A stretch of 64,000 nt of DNA. Origin: Lichenicola sp964247735. GTDB lineage: Bacteria > Pseudomonadota > Alphaproteobacteria > Acetobacterales > Acetobacteraceae. Below are positions 16,913-25,829 of the stretch, in pieces. The first letter of the stretch is position 1. Every line of letters starts with the position of its first letter. Below the pieces are notes generated by a model, which was not told where the DNA came from, searched no databases, and worked only from the letters and a program-made list of their open reading frames with translations. The stretch is taken from the NCBI GenBank assembly GCA_964247735.1, contig CAXTVS010000009.1:1-64000 (forward strand), given 5' to 3'. The translations under genes and the position numbers were made by a program.

Positions 16913-18971
16913 TCATTCGGCCGGGTCGGCGTCGAGCAGGTAGCGGCGGGCGAACACCAGCTCCAGCACGGTGGTGGCGTCGTTGGGTGCGAGATCGAGC
17001 AGGCCGGTGCCATCGGTCCAGACCGAGCACGTGCCCGGCTCCGCCGCATGCCAGCCTCGGGCGGCCTCCGCGACCGACAGCGTGCGGGTGTGCAGCTCGG
17101 TCCACAGGCGGGTGTCCCGCAGCGCGACACCGACGCGGCGGCGGTCGTCGACGAAGGATCCTTCGATCCGCGCCGGCATGAACACGCGTGACACGATCGC
17201 GATCCGACGCAAACCAGGGGGCAGCAGGAAGACGTGGCGGCCGCGGCTGCGACGGACGGCGGCAAGCAGGCTGCCGTCGTCCAGGCGGACCCGCTGCGCC
17301 GGGTCGGCAGTGGTGGGAACGGTTGCCGTCGCGACCGGCCGGCCGATCAGCGACGCGCTGACGGCCAGGCGGCGCCAGATCGGCTCGACGAAGCTGCGTC
17401 CGGTGTCGAGCGGCGCCGCCGCGTCCGCCCAGCGGGACGGGATCGCGGTGGCGTCGTCGCCGGCGGTGCCGAAGCTCCCGCGGTTGCCGGTGTCGAGGTA
17501 GCTTTCGGTCGGGAGCCCGTCCGACAGCAGGATGGCGTGGCGGTCGCACTCGATGTGGTGCACGGTGAAGCGGTGCAGGCCGGTCTCGCGCACGATGCTC
17601 GAGCCGTTCACCAGCATGCGCGCCGGAACCAGCCGACCATCAACCAGCACGCAGTGCTCCGGGGTGATCAGCAGGTCACGCGTGGCGCCGTTGGCGAAGG
17701 CTTCGGCGCGGATGCGAACCGGCGCCCCCTCGGGGGCGTCGTCCGCGCCCATCTGCGCGAGGTCCACCGTGCGGCTGCCGTGCCAGCGCACCGCCCGGAG
17801 CGTGCGCCGGCCGTCCTCGATTGCCACCACCTGGTCTCCACTGCGACCGCCTCCGCCGCGACCTCGCCGCCGGCGGTCGCGATCCGCGTGCCGGACAGGA
17901 AGCAGGCGATGGACACGACGGTCTCGCCGTCCGACACGCACACCGCGATCTGCAAGGGAGTCACGCTGGCGGCGAGCGTCAGGTCAGCCAGCACCACCGG
18001 TGCGTCGTTATGGGTCCGCATCCACGGTGACGGCGTAGCTGTTGTTGCCGTTGGCGATCACCGTGTCGCCGGTGATGTCGACGCTCGCGATCTCGACCCT
18101 GTCGCCGGCGCCGAAGTTCTGGATCTGTGCCGTCACGATGCCGGTCTCGTCCTGCAACGCCAGCGTGCTGGCGCCGGTGCCGAAGCGGCGGTGGCGCCGT
18201 GGCCGTCGCGCAGCGACAGGAAGGCATTCTCCAGGGTGAAGTCCTGGCTGCCGTACACCGAGACGGGTGGAGGCGGTGCCGAGGCGGCCGCCGTAGATGT
18301 CGATCGTGCCGGTAGCGACGATGGTCCCGCCGAGCAGGTTGACGTTGCCGGTGACGACCGTGGTGCCGGAGTTGGACAGGGAGGCGTCCACCGTGATGGT
18401 GCCGGACGGCGTCTCGTGGCCGGTGTTGGTGAGGCCTGCGGCAGCCGACACGGTGCCGGCAAGCGTCATCGTGCCGCCGTTGTCGATGCCGACTGCGCCG
18501 GCAGCGTGCCGGTTTCGGTCAGCGTGCCGCTGTTCTGGACCGGGGCCGCCACCGCGACAATGCCGGTCAGGCCGCGGTGCCGGCGTTGTCCAGCGTGGTC
18601 GCTGTCAGGGTTCCGCCCTGCTCGGAATAGCTGCCGCCGGCCGCGACCGCGAGGCCGCCCGCCGACAGGCCGATGGCGCCGCCGCTGCTGACGAGGGTGG
18701 CTCCTCCCGACACCAGGATCCCGCTGCCGTCGAGCGAGAAGCTGCAAGCCAGGTCCAGCTGCACCACCTGGCTGTCGTGGCCGTCGCCGATCGTGAGGCC
18801 GGCGCCGCGCGCAGCCGCCTGACCTGCGACCGACACCATCACCGGCACCTCGTCGATGCCGATGGAGGCCGGGCCGTAGGCAACCGGGACCGTGCCGCCG
18901 GACCAGTTGCCGGCATCATCCCAGGAGGTCGTCTTGCCCGCACCGGTCCATGTCGCCATCACTCGGTCCAT
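16913..18971 (-). pseudogene. Hint (Hedgehog/intein)-domain protein with repetitive N-terminus, broken by multiple frameshifts
   Basis: Reading from ATG 18959 (or 18971), the product begins MATWTGAGKTTSWDDAGNWS and has Gly/Thr/Ala-rich beta-strand repeats (GGTLTATTLDNAG, SGTTVVTGNVNLLGG), like secreted adhesins. It then enters a Hint domain with the conserved ACFLSGTRIAT and, later, LLITPEHCVLVDGRLVPARMLVNG. To read it through, the frame must change near 18570, 18470, 18250, 18170, 18015 and 17840. The last change is consistent with a single missing base between EAVAV and GDQVVAI. The piece 16913-17840 is a clean Hint C-terminus. Flanking genes have no such shifts, so decay is likelier than general sequence error. 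Such proteins are common in Acetobacteraceae. Role unknown. Confidence 0.75.
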
Positions 18972-19079
18972 TCCGTTGTCGCGGCGTCGCGGCGCACGGC
19001 AGGGTGAGGGCAAGTCGTTACGATAATGTCACGAAAAGGCCGCAACGTGATGCTGGGTGACGGCAAGCCGCGGGGCTGC

Positions 19080-19129
19080 TGCGGTCGCGCCAACAAGACG
19101 TCAGTGCGGTCGCGCCAACAAGACGTCAG
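19080..19129. repeat. Perfect 25-bp tandem repeat, two copies
   Basis: Copies at 19080-19104 and 19105-19129 are identical; each starts TGCGGTCGCG and ends AGACGTCAG. They lie in the roughly 285-bp space between the Hint pseudogene and the Rieske gene. Function unknown; could be a replication slip or a regulator site. Confidence 0.9.
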
Positions 19130-19256
19130 TTATGGTCTGCGCGGAGGACAACCTGTCCCAAGGCTGAGCAGCAATACGGACCATGATGCCGCGACGTTGC
19201 TGACAAACGGTCAACGTCCGCCGTGGTGGAGCAAGTCGACCTGGGTCCGATCGGGC

Positions 19257-19907
19257 TCAGATCTTGCGGATGCCGTTGAAGTCGAAGGCCGGACCATCCG
19301 GATCGACGCCGATGCGCAGCCGCGACGGTCCCGTCAGCCGGTAGGGCGGCACCGGCAAGTTGTACTGTGCTGGCGCTCCGACGAACACGCGGCCGGCGAG
19401 GTCGAAGCGCGAGCCGTGGCAGGGGCAGGCATAGCCGCCCGGCCAGTCCCCGCCGCCTGACGCCGGCTCCGGCGCGGGGCGGAACTTCGGCACGCAGCCA
19501 AGATGGGTGCAGATCCCGACCATGACCCCGACCTCCGGCACGATCGAGCGGTGCCAGTTGGCGGCGTAGGCGGGCTGCTGGCGCTCGGTCGAGTCCGGGT
19601 CGCGCAAGTGCTGCGAAGCCGTTGCCTGGAGGCGGAGCAGCGCGTCCGGGGTGCGCCGGACCACGAACACCGGCATGCCGCGCCAGGCGGTCACGGCCTG
19701 CTGTCCCGACGCCAGGAGGCCGAGGTCGACGTCGACCGCGGTGTCGGCGTCATCCGGCGCGCTGCGCCGGCCGAGGCTGTCGAGGAACGGCCAGGTGAAG
19801 GCGCAGGCGCCGAGCCCTGCCGTCGCAACCGTGACAAGCGACAGGAAGTCGCGCCGGACCGGTTCGGGGGCGTCGTCGCCGGGAGGCAGGGGCGGCCCGT
19901 CCGTCAT
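19257..19907 (-). CDS. petA: Rieske iron-sulfur protein, cytochrome bc1 type
   Basis: 216-residue Rieske [2Fe-2S] protein. The twin-arginine N-terminus VRRDFLSL (residues 17-24) is followed by one hydrophobic segment (24-42). Cluster ligands lie in CTHLGC (Cys133, His135, Cys138) and CPCHGS (Cys161, Cys163, His164), with the two extra disulfide cysteines typical of bc1-type proteins. In most alphaproteobacteria petA is followed by cytochrome b and c1 genes. Here neither is adjacent; the next gene downstream is the Hint pseudogene. It overlaps the upstream membrane-protein gene by four bases. It may be an additional or orphan copy. Confidence 0.9.
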   Translation of the reverse strand: MTDGPPLPPGDDAPEPVRRDFLSLVTVATAGLGACAFTWPFLDSLGRRSAPDDADTAVDVDLGLLASGQQAVTAWRGMPVFVVRRTPDALLRLQATASQHLRDPDSTERQQPAYAANWHRSIVPEVGVMVGICTHLGCVPKFRPAPEPASGGGDWPGGYACPCHGSRFDLAGRVFVGAPAQYNLPVPPYRLTGPSRLRIGVDPDGPAFDFNGIRKI

Positions 19908-20389
19908 GGCAGCGGGTGGAACGAGCCGGGGGAGCCAGCATCGCTCTGCACACTGTGTGCGACGCGGTTCACCTTGAGGGTGAACAGCTTCGGCAGCTGG
20001 CCGCGGGTGCCGGGGCAGGCACCGGAATGCTTCTCCATCACGTCCATCCGGCTGGCGTCCGGAGGATCGTTGCCGTTGATCACGAACAGCAGGCAGTCCG
20101 GCGAGTCGTGGGTCAGCCCGTCCCGAACCACCAGCCGGCGCAGGTGCTCCACCAGCGGGTAGTCGCCGGACCAGTCCAGGGCCGACGGGAACGCGCTGCC
20201 GGACAGCCGGTCGAGCAGCCCGGAGCGCTGCAGCGCCAACAGGACGAGGCCGGCCAGGAGCGCCACCAGGACGCGCTGCACGATCCGGCTGCGGACCGTG
20301 CGCCCGCCGCGCCGGCTCGGTGGCGGGGTCTGGATGGCGGGCGGGCGGGCGGGGGGCGCGTTCGGGCGGCGGGTCCGGCTGGTCGGCAT
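19904..20389 (-). CDS. Membrane-anchored hypothetical protein coupled to the Rieske gene
   Basis: 161 residues, no family recognised. Basic proline-rich cytoplasmic start (residues 1-38), one membrane span (RVLVALLAGLVLLALQRSGLL, about 42-58), then an extracytoplasmic part with two cysteines (DSPDCLLF, HSGACPG) and a conserved-looking end (LPKLFTLKVNRVAHSVQ). The ATG at 20389 has a strong AGGAGG eight bases upstream. Its stop overlaps the petA start (ATGA), which suggests that the two are made together and may sit together in the membrane. Partner role is inference. Confidence 0.75.
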   Translation of the reverse strand: MPTSRTRRPNAPPARPPAIQTPPPSRRGGRTVRSRIVQRVLVALLAGLVLLALQRSGLLDRLSGSAFPSALDWSGDYPLVEHLRRLVVRDGLTHDSPDCLLFVINGNDPPDASRMDVMEKHSGACPGTRGQLPKLFTLKVNRVAHSVQSDAGSPGSFHPLP

Positions 20390-20504
20390 GGCGGCCTCCT
20401 TAGCAGGACGCGGGCAGGCTGCCACCTTCGCCGGCACGATCCAGGTCATGGTCGAGGCCTCCCGTGACGGCGCGATGCAAGCGGGAGGCCAGCCTCGGCT
20501 GCGG

Positions 20505-21215
20505 TCAGGCGCGCGGCGGAAGCGACGCGGCGGTCTGCCCGAACAGGACCCGGCGTTCCTCTTCCGTCCGGATGCCGCCGGCACCGGGGTTGACCGTCTG
20601 CACCAGGTCGTAGGCGCGGGTGGTGGCAGGGCGCCCCTTGATCGCGGCATGCCAGCGCCGGAGGTGGGGGAAGTCGTCGATCGACTGGCCCTGCGCGTCG
20701 GGCAGGATCCAGGGGTAGCTCGCCATGTCGGCGATCGTGTAGGCGTCGCCGGTCAGGAAGGCGCGGTCGGCCAGCCGGCGGTCCAGCACGCCGTAGAGGC
20801 GGTTGGTCTCGTTGACGTAGCGGTCGATCGCGTAGGGGATCCTTTCCGGCGCGTAGTTGCGGAAATGGTGGGTCTGCCCGGCCATCGGGCCGAGGCCGCC
20901 AATCTGCCAGAACAGCCATTGCAGCGCCTCCGCCCGGCCACGCCGGTCCGCGGGGATGAAGCGCCCGGTCTTCTCGGCCAGGTAGAGCAGGATCGCGCCG
21001 GACTCGAACAGCGACACCGGCTCGCCGCCGCCTTCGGACGCGTGGTCGACGATTGCCGGGATGCGGTTGTTGGGTGCCACCTGAAGGAAGGAGGGCGCGA
21101 ACTGCTCACCCTTGCCGATGTTCACCGGGATCACGCGGTACTCCAGCCCGGTCTCCTCCAGGAACAGCGTGATCTTGTGGCCGTTCGGCGTGGTCCAGTA
21201 GTAAAGATCGATCAT
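20505..21215 (-). CDS. Glutathione S-transferase family protein, YfcG/YghU type
   Basis: 236-residue GST. The N-terminal thioredoxin fold begins MIDLYYWTTPNGHKITLFLEE, where the T-x-N motif (Thr9, Asn11) is that of YfcG/Nu-class disulfide-bond oxidoreductases, followed by VAPNNRIPAIVDH and SLFESGAILLYLAE for glutathione binding. The C-terminal helical domain has LTGDAYTIADMASYPW. The ATG at 21215 is preceded by AAGGAGG. Likely a glutathione-dependent disulfide reductase in the cytoplasm; a glutathione reductase is encoded further along (36825). Confidence 0.9.
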   Translation of the reverse strand: MIDLYYWTTPNGHKITLFLEETGLEYRVIPVNIGKGEQFAPSFLQVAPNNRIPAIVDHASEGGGEPVSLFESGAILLYLAEKTGRFIPADRRGRAEALQWLFWQIGGLGPMAGQTHHFRNYAPERIPYAIDRYVNETNRLYGVLDRRLADRAFLTGDAYTIADMASYPWILPDAQGQSIDDFPHLRRWHAAIKGRPATTRAYDLVQTVNPGAGGIRTEEERRVLFGQTAASLPPRA

Positions 21216-21347
21216 TCCGGCCTCCTTGTGGTTTGGCCTATTCCACACGAGATGGCATAGGCCATGTCCTCACCACCCTCCGCCCGGGAGGATCAGCCGG
21301 CAAGCCGGTCCGGATGTCCCTCCGCAGCAACGCCTGGAGTCCCGCGC

Positions 21348-21863
21348 ATGCGCATCATCGGCCCCGCCCTGCTCGCCGCCAGCCTGACGTTCGGGATCGC
21401 GGGTCCCGTGCTCGCGGTCGGGCTTCCCACGCCCACCGGCCTGCCCGTGACGCAGCCGGTGCCGAGCCCGCATCCCTATGACACGACCGCCGACGCGCAT
21501 GCGCAGGTTGATGCCGCCTTCGCCGTCGCGCGCAGGAGCGGCCGCGACGTGCTGATCGACTTCGGCGCCAACTGGTGCCCCGACTGCCGCATGCTGAACG
21601 GGGTGATGCAGATGCCGGCGGTCAAGGCCTGGCGGGACAGCCGGTTCGAGACGGTGATGGTCAACGTCGACCGGTTCAACGTCAACATGGATGTGGCCGC
21701 CCGCTACGGCGTGAGGGTGAAGCAGATCCCGACCGTGCTGGTGCTGACCCCGCAGGGGAAGCTGCTGGATCCGGACGGCACGCTGGCGCTCGGAGACGCC
21801 CGCGCGATGTCGCCGCAGGCGTCGGTTGACCAGATCGCCGCCTGGGACGCGCGTCCGCATTGA
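21348..21863 (+). CDS. Exported thioredoxin-fold protein
   Basis: 171 residues with a Sec signal peptide (RIIGPALLAASLTFGIAGPVLA). Redox motif FGANWCPDCRMLNGVM has Cys77 and Cys80, and VKQIPTVLVLTPQGKLL gives the cis-proline loop. CPDC (not CGPC) and the DsbD-gamma/thioredoxin_7-like layout suggest a periplasmic reductant or a low-potential thiol protein. It is transcribed away from the GST gene. Exact substrate unknown. Upstream ATGs in the same frame lie before the signal sequence and are less likely. Confidence 0.87.
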   Translation: MRIIGPALLAASLTFGIAGPVLAVGLPTPTGLPVTQPVPSPHPYDTTADAHAQVDAAFAVARRSGRDVLIDFGANWCPDCRMLNGVMQMPAVKAWRDSRFETVMVNVDRFNVNMDVAARYGVRVKQIPTVLVLTPQGKLLDPDGTLALGDARAMSPQASVDQIAAWDARPH

Positions 21864-21927
21864 AGCTTGCACATCGACGCCGCCCGTCGTCCTGCCGTTA
21901 CACGGTGTCGGCTAGAACATGGCCGGA

Positions 21928-21945
21928 TCAGGTGCAGTCACCTGA
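21928..21945. promoter_or_regulatory. Perfect short inverted repeat
   Basis: TCAGGTG-CAGT-CACCTGA, a 7-bp stem with a 4-base loop, lies 65 bases after the thioredoxin-like gene and 100 before the next start. No T-run follows, so it could be a weak terminator or an operator. Confidence 0.4.
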
Positions 21946-22044
21946 CCGGTGAAGATGCTCGCAAAACAGCACACTAGGTCGTGGCTGGTGAACGAGCGCG
22001 AACCGGTCATGGTCTGGACCGTAGGCGGACCGGCAGGGGAGCGG

Positions 22045-22443
22045 ATGATGGGATCGAGGCGTATGGCGGCGGTGGCTGTGCTCGGCCTGCTGTGCGGGAT
22101 CGGCCAGGCGTCGGCCCAGGACGCGGAGGGCAGCTCGCGGCAGAACCTCAACCGCGTGCTGGCCGTGCTCCGGCTGCGTATGCCGGCCGCGGGCAGGAAG
22201 TGCCTGGCTGCCATGGAGGAGGTGCATCGGACCGAGGACCAGGTGACGGCGCTGAGCCGGAACGGCCCCGGCACCGAGGACAAGCCGAACCCGAGCCTGG
22301 ACATCGCCCGCGACGTGCTCGGGTCGGACTACGACACCGCGACCGCGGCCTGCGCCCCGGATGCGGTCCGGGCCTGCCAGGCGCCGACCGGCGCAGCGAT
22401 GCTGAAGGCTTGCGGCAACGTGAATCCCGGAGCGGCGCAGTGA
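22045..22443 (+). CDS. Small exported hypothetical protein
   Basis: 132 residues with a clear signal peptide (MAAVAVLGLLCGIGQASAQ) and a mature part of about 105 residues with three cysteines (RKCLAAME, AACAPDAVRACQA, LKACGNV). No family recognised. The ATG at 22045 (or 22048) follows CAGGGGAGCGG, a fair ribosome site; the longer in-frame start at 21949 would bury the signal sequence. Probably periplasmic and disulfide-bonded. Confidence 0.7.
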   Translation: MMGSRRMAAVAVLGLLCGIGQASAQDAEGSSRQNLNRVLAVLRLRMPAAGRKCLAAMEEVHRTEDQVTALSRNGPGTEDKPNPSLDIARDVLGSDYDTATAACAPDAVRACQAPTGAAMLKACGNVNPGAAQ

Positions 22444-22766
22444 ACGCACGGGAAACGACGACCGGATAACCTGGTCGCCTCTTCCGGTGGCGGGATCGTT
22501 GACATCCTTACTTCCTGCCGGAACGCCGGGCACGTCCGGCTCCGCCTGCCGGGCTGCCTGATGCGGCGTCGCTGTTGCCTTGCAGACCACCCAGGACGGG
22601 GCACGCCGCGCCGGCAGAAGAACGCACGGGCGGCGAAGGATCGTCCTGTTGTCGACCTCCAAGATCTGCCGGCCTGGGCGTGTCCCGGCCTGGACGCAGG
22701 TCTTGGCGTCCATCATGCTCGGCCGATCCGGGAAACGCCGGTTCTCCGTCGGCAGCAGGACGCATC
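22444..22766. other. Gene-poor gap
   Basis: No reading frame here resembles a protein family, and I see no RNA or clear terminator. It may be debris linked to the decayed hydrolase that follows. Confidence 0.5.
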
Positions 22767-23467
22767 ATGCAGCTGAAGCGCATCATCGTTCAGGCGGTGG
22801 CGTGGGCAAGCCTCGCCGTGCCCGGCGCGATGGCGGACGCACGAGGCCCTGTCGGACCTCGGTCCCGCGCCGACATTCTCGTCCTGGGACGCGGTGCTGC
22901 CGACGGTTCATCGGCAGACCGGCGCGGAACCCATCGCCTATGACCGCGCCGGGTTTGGCGGCAGCGACGCGGACACGCGGCCGCCTGGGCCGCAGCACGC
23001 GGTGGACGATCTGGAGGGGTGCTTTCGGCCGCCGGTGCGACTGGCAGGGTCGTCGCGCGCTCCTCCGGCGGCGAGGTCGGCACCCTGTTCGCCCGTGACA
23101 ACCGGGGTCGCGTTGCCCGGGCGGTGCTGGTCGACACCGGCATTCCTCGTTCTTCACCGACGCGCAGGCGGCGCAGATGGTCGCCACGTTCCCGGCCATC
23201 CAAAAAGAGTTGCACGCGATGCGCTGGCCCGACGATGTTTTCCCGACGGTGATCGTGTCGGAGCATCCTCCGTTGGTGACGCCGCAGCAGAACGCGCGCT
23301 GGATCGAGGCGCATGAGGACCTCGCCTGGGCGGCGGACCACCGCCGGTTCGTCCTGGCAAAGGGCAGCTCGCGCCCGGTCATGATCGACTGTACTCGCGG
23401 TCTGGCAGGTGCATCGCGGCGCGCGTCCGGCGACGGCATCAGGTTGCGTCGCGCGGTGAACGCTTGA
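22767..23467 (+). pseudogene. Exported alpha/beta-hydrolase, frameshifted remnant
   Basis: From ATG 22767 a signal peptide (MQLKRIIVQAVAWASLAVPG) is read. The hydrolase sequence then continues only by switching frames: TFSSWDAVLPTVHRQTGAEP and IAYDRAGFGGSDAD (frame of 22894), then VVARSSGGEVGTLFARDN, the equivalent of the nucleophile elbow (frame of 23019), then MVATFPAIQKELHAMRW and AWAADHRRFVLAKGSS (frame of 23177). At least three shifts. The typical G-x-S-x-G elbow and catalytic acid are not intact in one frame, so no active enzyme is expected. Confidence 0.75.
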
Positions 23468-23499
23468 TCGTCGGCCTCGCACGCGTAGCGCCCGGGGGC

Positions 23500-25449
23500 A
23501 TGATCGTGGCGCTCGCGATCCTGGTCGGTGCCCTGCTGCTTCCCGGGACAACGAGCGCCCAGGTCCTGACGCCCGATCCGCGACCTGTCCGCACGTCCGG
23601 CTCCGCGGTCGCCGGACACCTGGACATCAGGGAGTTCGGGGCCAGGGGCGACGGGTCGACCGACGACACGCGCGCCTTCGCCAACGCGGCCCTGGTCGCC
23701 ACCGGCCACGCCGAGCGCGTGGTGGGCATGGATGCGGCACGGGTCTCGTTCCTGGCCGGCCGCGTGGCGGGCAGCGGCGCAGTCGAGCTGGACGTTCCGT
23801 CCGGCCGCTACGTCCTGAGCCACACGATCGAGTTCGACTTCGGTCCGGACACGAGCCTTTCGATACGCGGCGACGGCTCGGCCAACACGCAGCTGCAGTT
23901 CGACGGCGGCATCGACGGCTTCCGGATCCGGATGAACCGCAACCCCGGCGGCAACAGGACCGACATCCACCGCCAGGGCCTGTGGCCCGGACAGTCGGTG
24001 CGGATCTCGGGCATCCAGTTCGAGGCGGACACCCGGATCGTTCCCGCCGCCGCGGGACGAGGTAGCAACTCGGTGCCCGGGGGCACCCAGAAAGGCTACG
24101 CGGGCACGGCCATCTCCGTCATCGGCATGCCGGGCCAAGGCGCGTCGTTCATGGCGCCGGAGCTGTTCGACGACATCGTCTTCACCAACGCGAAGGGATG
24201 GTACGACGGCGCCAACAACTGGGCCGGCGGCTTCTTCCTCCAGGACATGAGCAACGTCCGGCTGGAGCGGATCGTCTGGACCGACACCGCACTCGACGAC
24301 AACGCCACGTCAATCCCGATCTGGTATCAAAGCACGGCCGTCGCCTTCCAGACCGGGGGGCAGGGCAACCTCGACGTGACCGACGCCCTGATCGAGGGCG
24401 GCAACACCGCGGTCAGGATCGACGGGCAGGCGATCCAGGGCGTGGTGCTGGACAAGCTGTTCACCGTGGGAGTCAGGGTCGGCGTGAGCTGGCTGGTGCC
24501 GCCGCACACCCTGACCGGCAGCCTGGTGATCGCGGACAGCTCCATGGGGGCCAGCGCCAGCATGGTGCTGCTGGACAACGTGTCGACCGTGTTCAGCCAC
24601 CACAACTTCTTCTACAACGTGGCGCCGCCGGTGCACACGAACCCGGTGTTCTTCTCCGCCTCGGGCGGCACCACCATCGAGAGCGACCACGACACGTTCT
24701 ACGGCCCGACCGGGGGCTACGAGGGTGCGGGCTTCCGCGCCACCGCGATCTTCTACTCGGGATATGGCTCGCCCGATCCGGACCCGTCGCAGTTCTCCGA
24801 CGACATCATCGCGCATTTCGACAACGGCATCGTGGCGTCCGGCGGCCCGGTGGCGTTCGACAACATCGAGGTGGCGTCCGACACCGGCAGGAACCCGGCG
24901 AGCGGCGCGGTTACCGGCGTCTGCTACCGCGACAGCGGAACGACTTCGGACGTCACGCAGCACCCGATCTTCACAAACATGCATTGCGGACGGGACGCGA
25001 TCGAGGAGGATGGCCGTTACCTCGGCACCGCGATGCAGTGGAACCTGCTGCCGCGGTTCGCGGGCGGCCTCGATGTCGGGGCACCGGGAGCCGTATCCCC
25101 GAATGGCAACCTGGGTGCTGCGGGGGTGATCGAGCTGCATTCCCTCCCGTCGGCCGGTCGCAGCCTTGCCGGGGAGAACGCGTTCGACGTGCGGCTGCGG
25201 CCGGGTGCCGGGGTGCAGGGCAGGAATGGGCAGGGCGTGCTGGACGTCGATGACGGGTTCACCCGGTTCAACAGCCCGCTCCTGGCGCCGGATGTCCGCT
25301 ACGACGGTTTCGTGGTGCCTGCGACCAGCACCTCGCCCTGCAAGGCGGGCGACAGCGGGGACGGCCGGCTGGGGGGAACCTTCTATCATTTCTACTGCAC
25401 CGCGACCGACCGATGGAGCCGGGTGGCCCTCGTCGTGGGTGGCTGGTAA
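23500..25449 (+). CDS. Exported pectate-lyase-superfamily (right-handed beta-helix) protein
   Basis: 649 residues. Signal peptide MIVALAILVGALLLPGTTSAQ, then the Pectate_lyase_3/GH28-like N-terminal motif LDIREFGARGDGSTDDTRAFANA (about residues 42-64) and a long series of beta-helix strands with G/N-rich turns. Such proteins bind or cleave polysaccharides, but I cannot identify catalytic residues, so substrate and activity are open. A TTG start at 23464 would add 12 residues ahead of the signal peptide; I chose the ATG. It lies directly upstream of a glycan-type operon and may act on that or another exopolysaccharide (inference). Confidence 0.8.
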   Translation: MIVALAILVGALLLPGTTSAQVLTPDPRPVRTSGSAVAGHLDIREFGARGDGSTDDTRAFANAALVATGHAERVVGMDAARVSFLAGRVAGSGAVELDVPSGRYVLSHTIEFDFGPDTSLSIRGDGSANTQLQFDGGIDGFRIRMNRNPGGNRTDIHRQGLWPGQSVRISGIQFEADTRIVPAAAGRGSNSVPGGTQKGYAGTAISVIGMPGQGASFMAPELFDDIVFTNAKGWYDGANNWAGGFFLQDMSNVRLERIVWTDTALDDNATSIPIWYQSTAVAFQTGGQGNLDVTDALIEGGNTAVRIDGQAIQGVVLDKLFTVGVRVGVSWLVPPHTLTGSLVIADSSMGASASMVLLDNVSTVFSHHNFFYNVAPPVHTNPVFFSASGGTTIESDHDTFYGPTGGYEGAGFRATAIFYSGYGSPDPDPSQFSDDIIAHFDNGIVASGGPVAFDNIEVASDTGRNPASGAVTGVCYRDSGTTSDVTQHPIFTNMHCGRDAIEEDGRYLGTAMQWNLLPRFAGGLDVGAPGAVSPNGNLGAAGVIELHSLPSAGRSLAGENAFDVRLRPGAGVQGRNGQGVLDVDDGFTRFNSPLLAPDVRYDGFVVPATSTSPCKAGDSGDGRLGGTFYHFYCTATDRWSRVALVVGGW

Positions 25450-25829
25450 CCCGTGCCGAGGTCGGCTATCTGGACAGCGTCCTGGCCCGCAGCCCGTCCA
25501 GGCGGGCGTCTCTCCGTGTGGCTGGATGGCGTGGCAGGTCCTGATCATGCTGCCGAAGCGGCTGACGCGCCGGCCGCCGCATGTCGAGGCGATCATCGCT
25601 CGATGCGAGCGTATGACGTAGCCCGACCTTCGCATAGAAGATCGTCGGGTCTGGTCCGGATCCTTGCGCGACCTTGTCGAGATTCAGAACGCAGGGTGTT
25701 TCGCGACGGTCGTTCGGATCACCGCCGGTCTCCGGCTCGCGTGATGGCAGGGGCAGTGGCCTTTTGCCGTTGACGTTCGCGCGCACCGATGTATAGGCTT
25801 CCGCTTGAGAATAGAGGTTTGCAGCGTCG
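25450..25829. other. Intergenic gap ahead of the glycan operon
   Basis: No gene supported. It contains a hairpin-forming repeat CCCGACCTTC / GAAGATCGTCGGG at 25622-25649 (no T-run; possible end of the upstream transcript) and the promoter described at 25770-25797. Confidence 0.55.
25770..25797 (+). promoter_or_regulatory. Sigma70-type promoter of the glycan operon
   Basis: TTGACG (25770-25775) and TATAGG (25792-25797) with 16-bp spacing, 33 bases before the ATG at 25830. It is one of the best housekeeping-type promoter matches I noticed in this GC-rich window. Confidence 0.6.

Noticed and set aside
16362..17549. Several frames across rnpB
   Set aside because: They cover the conserved RNase P RNA core and are shadows of a structured RNA.
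19026..19460. 144-codon plus-strand frame over the 25-bp repeats
   Set aside because: Its second half is antisense to the Rieske gene and its first half is repeat translation.
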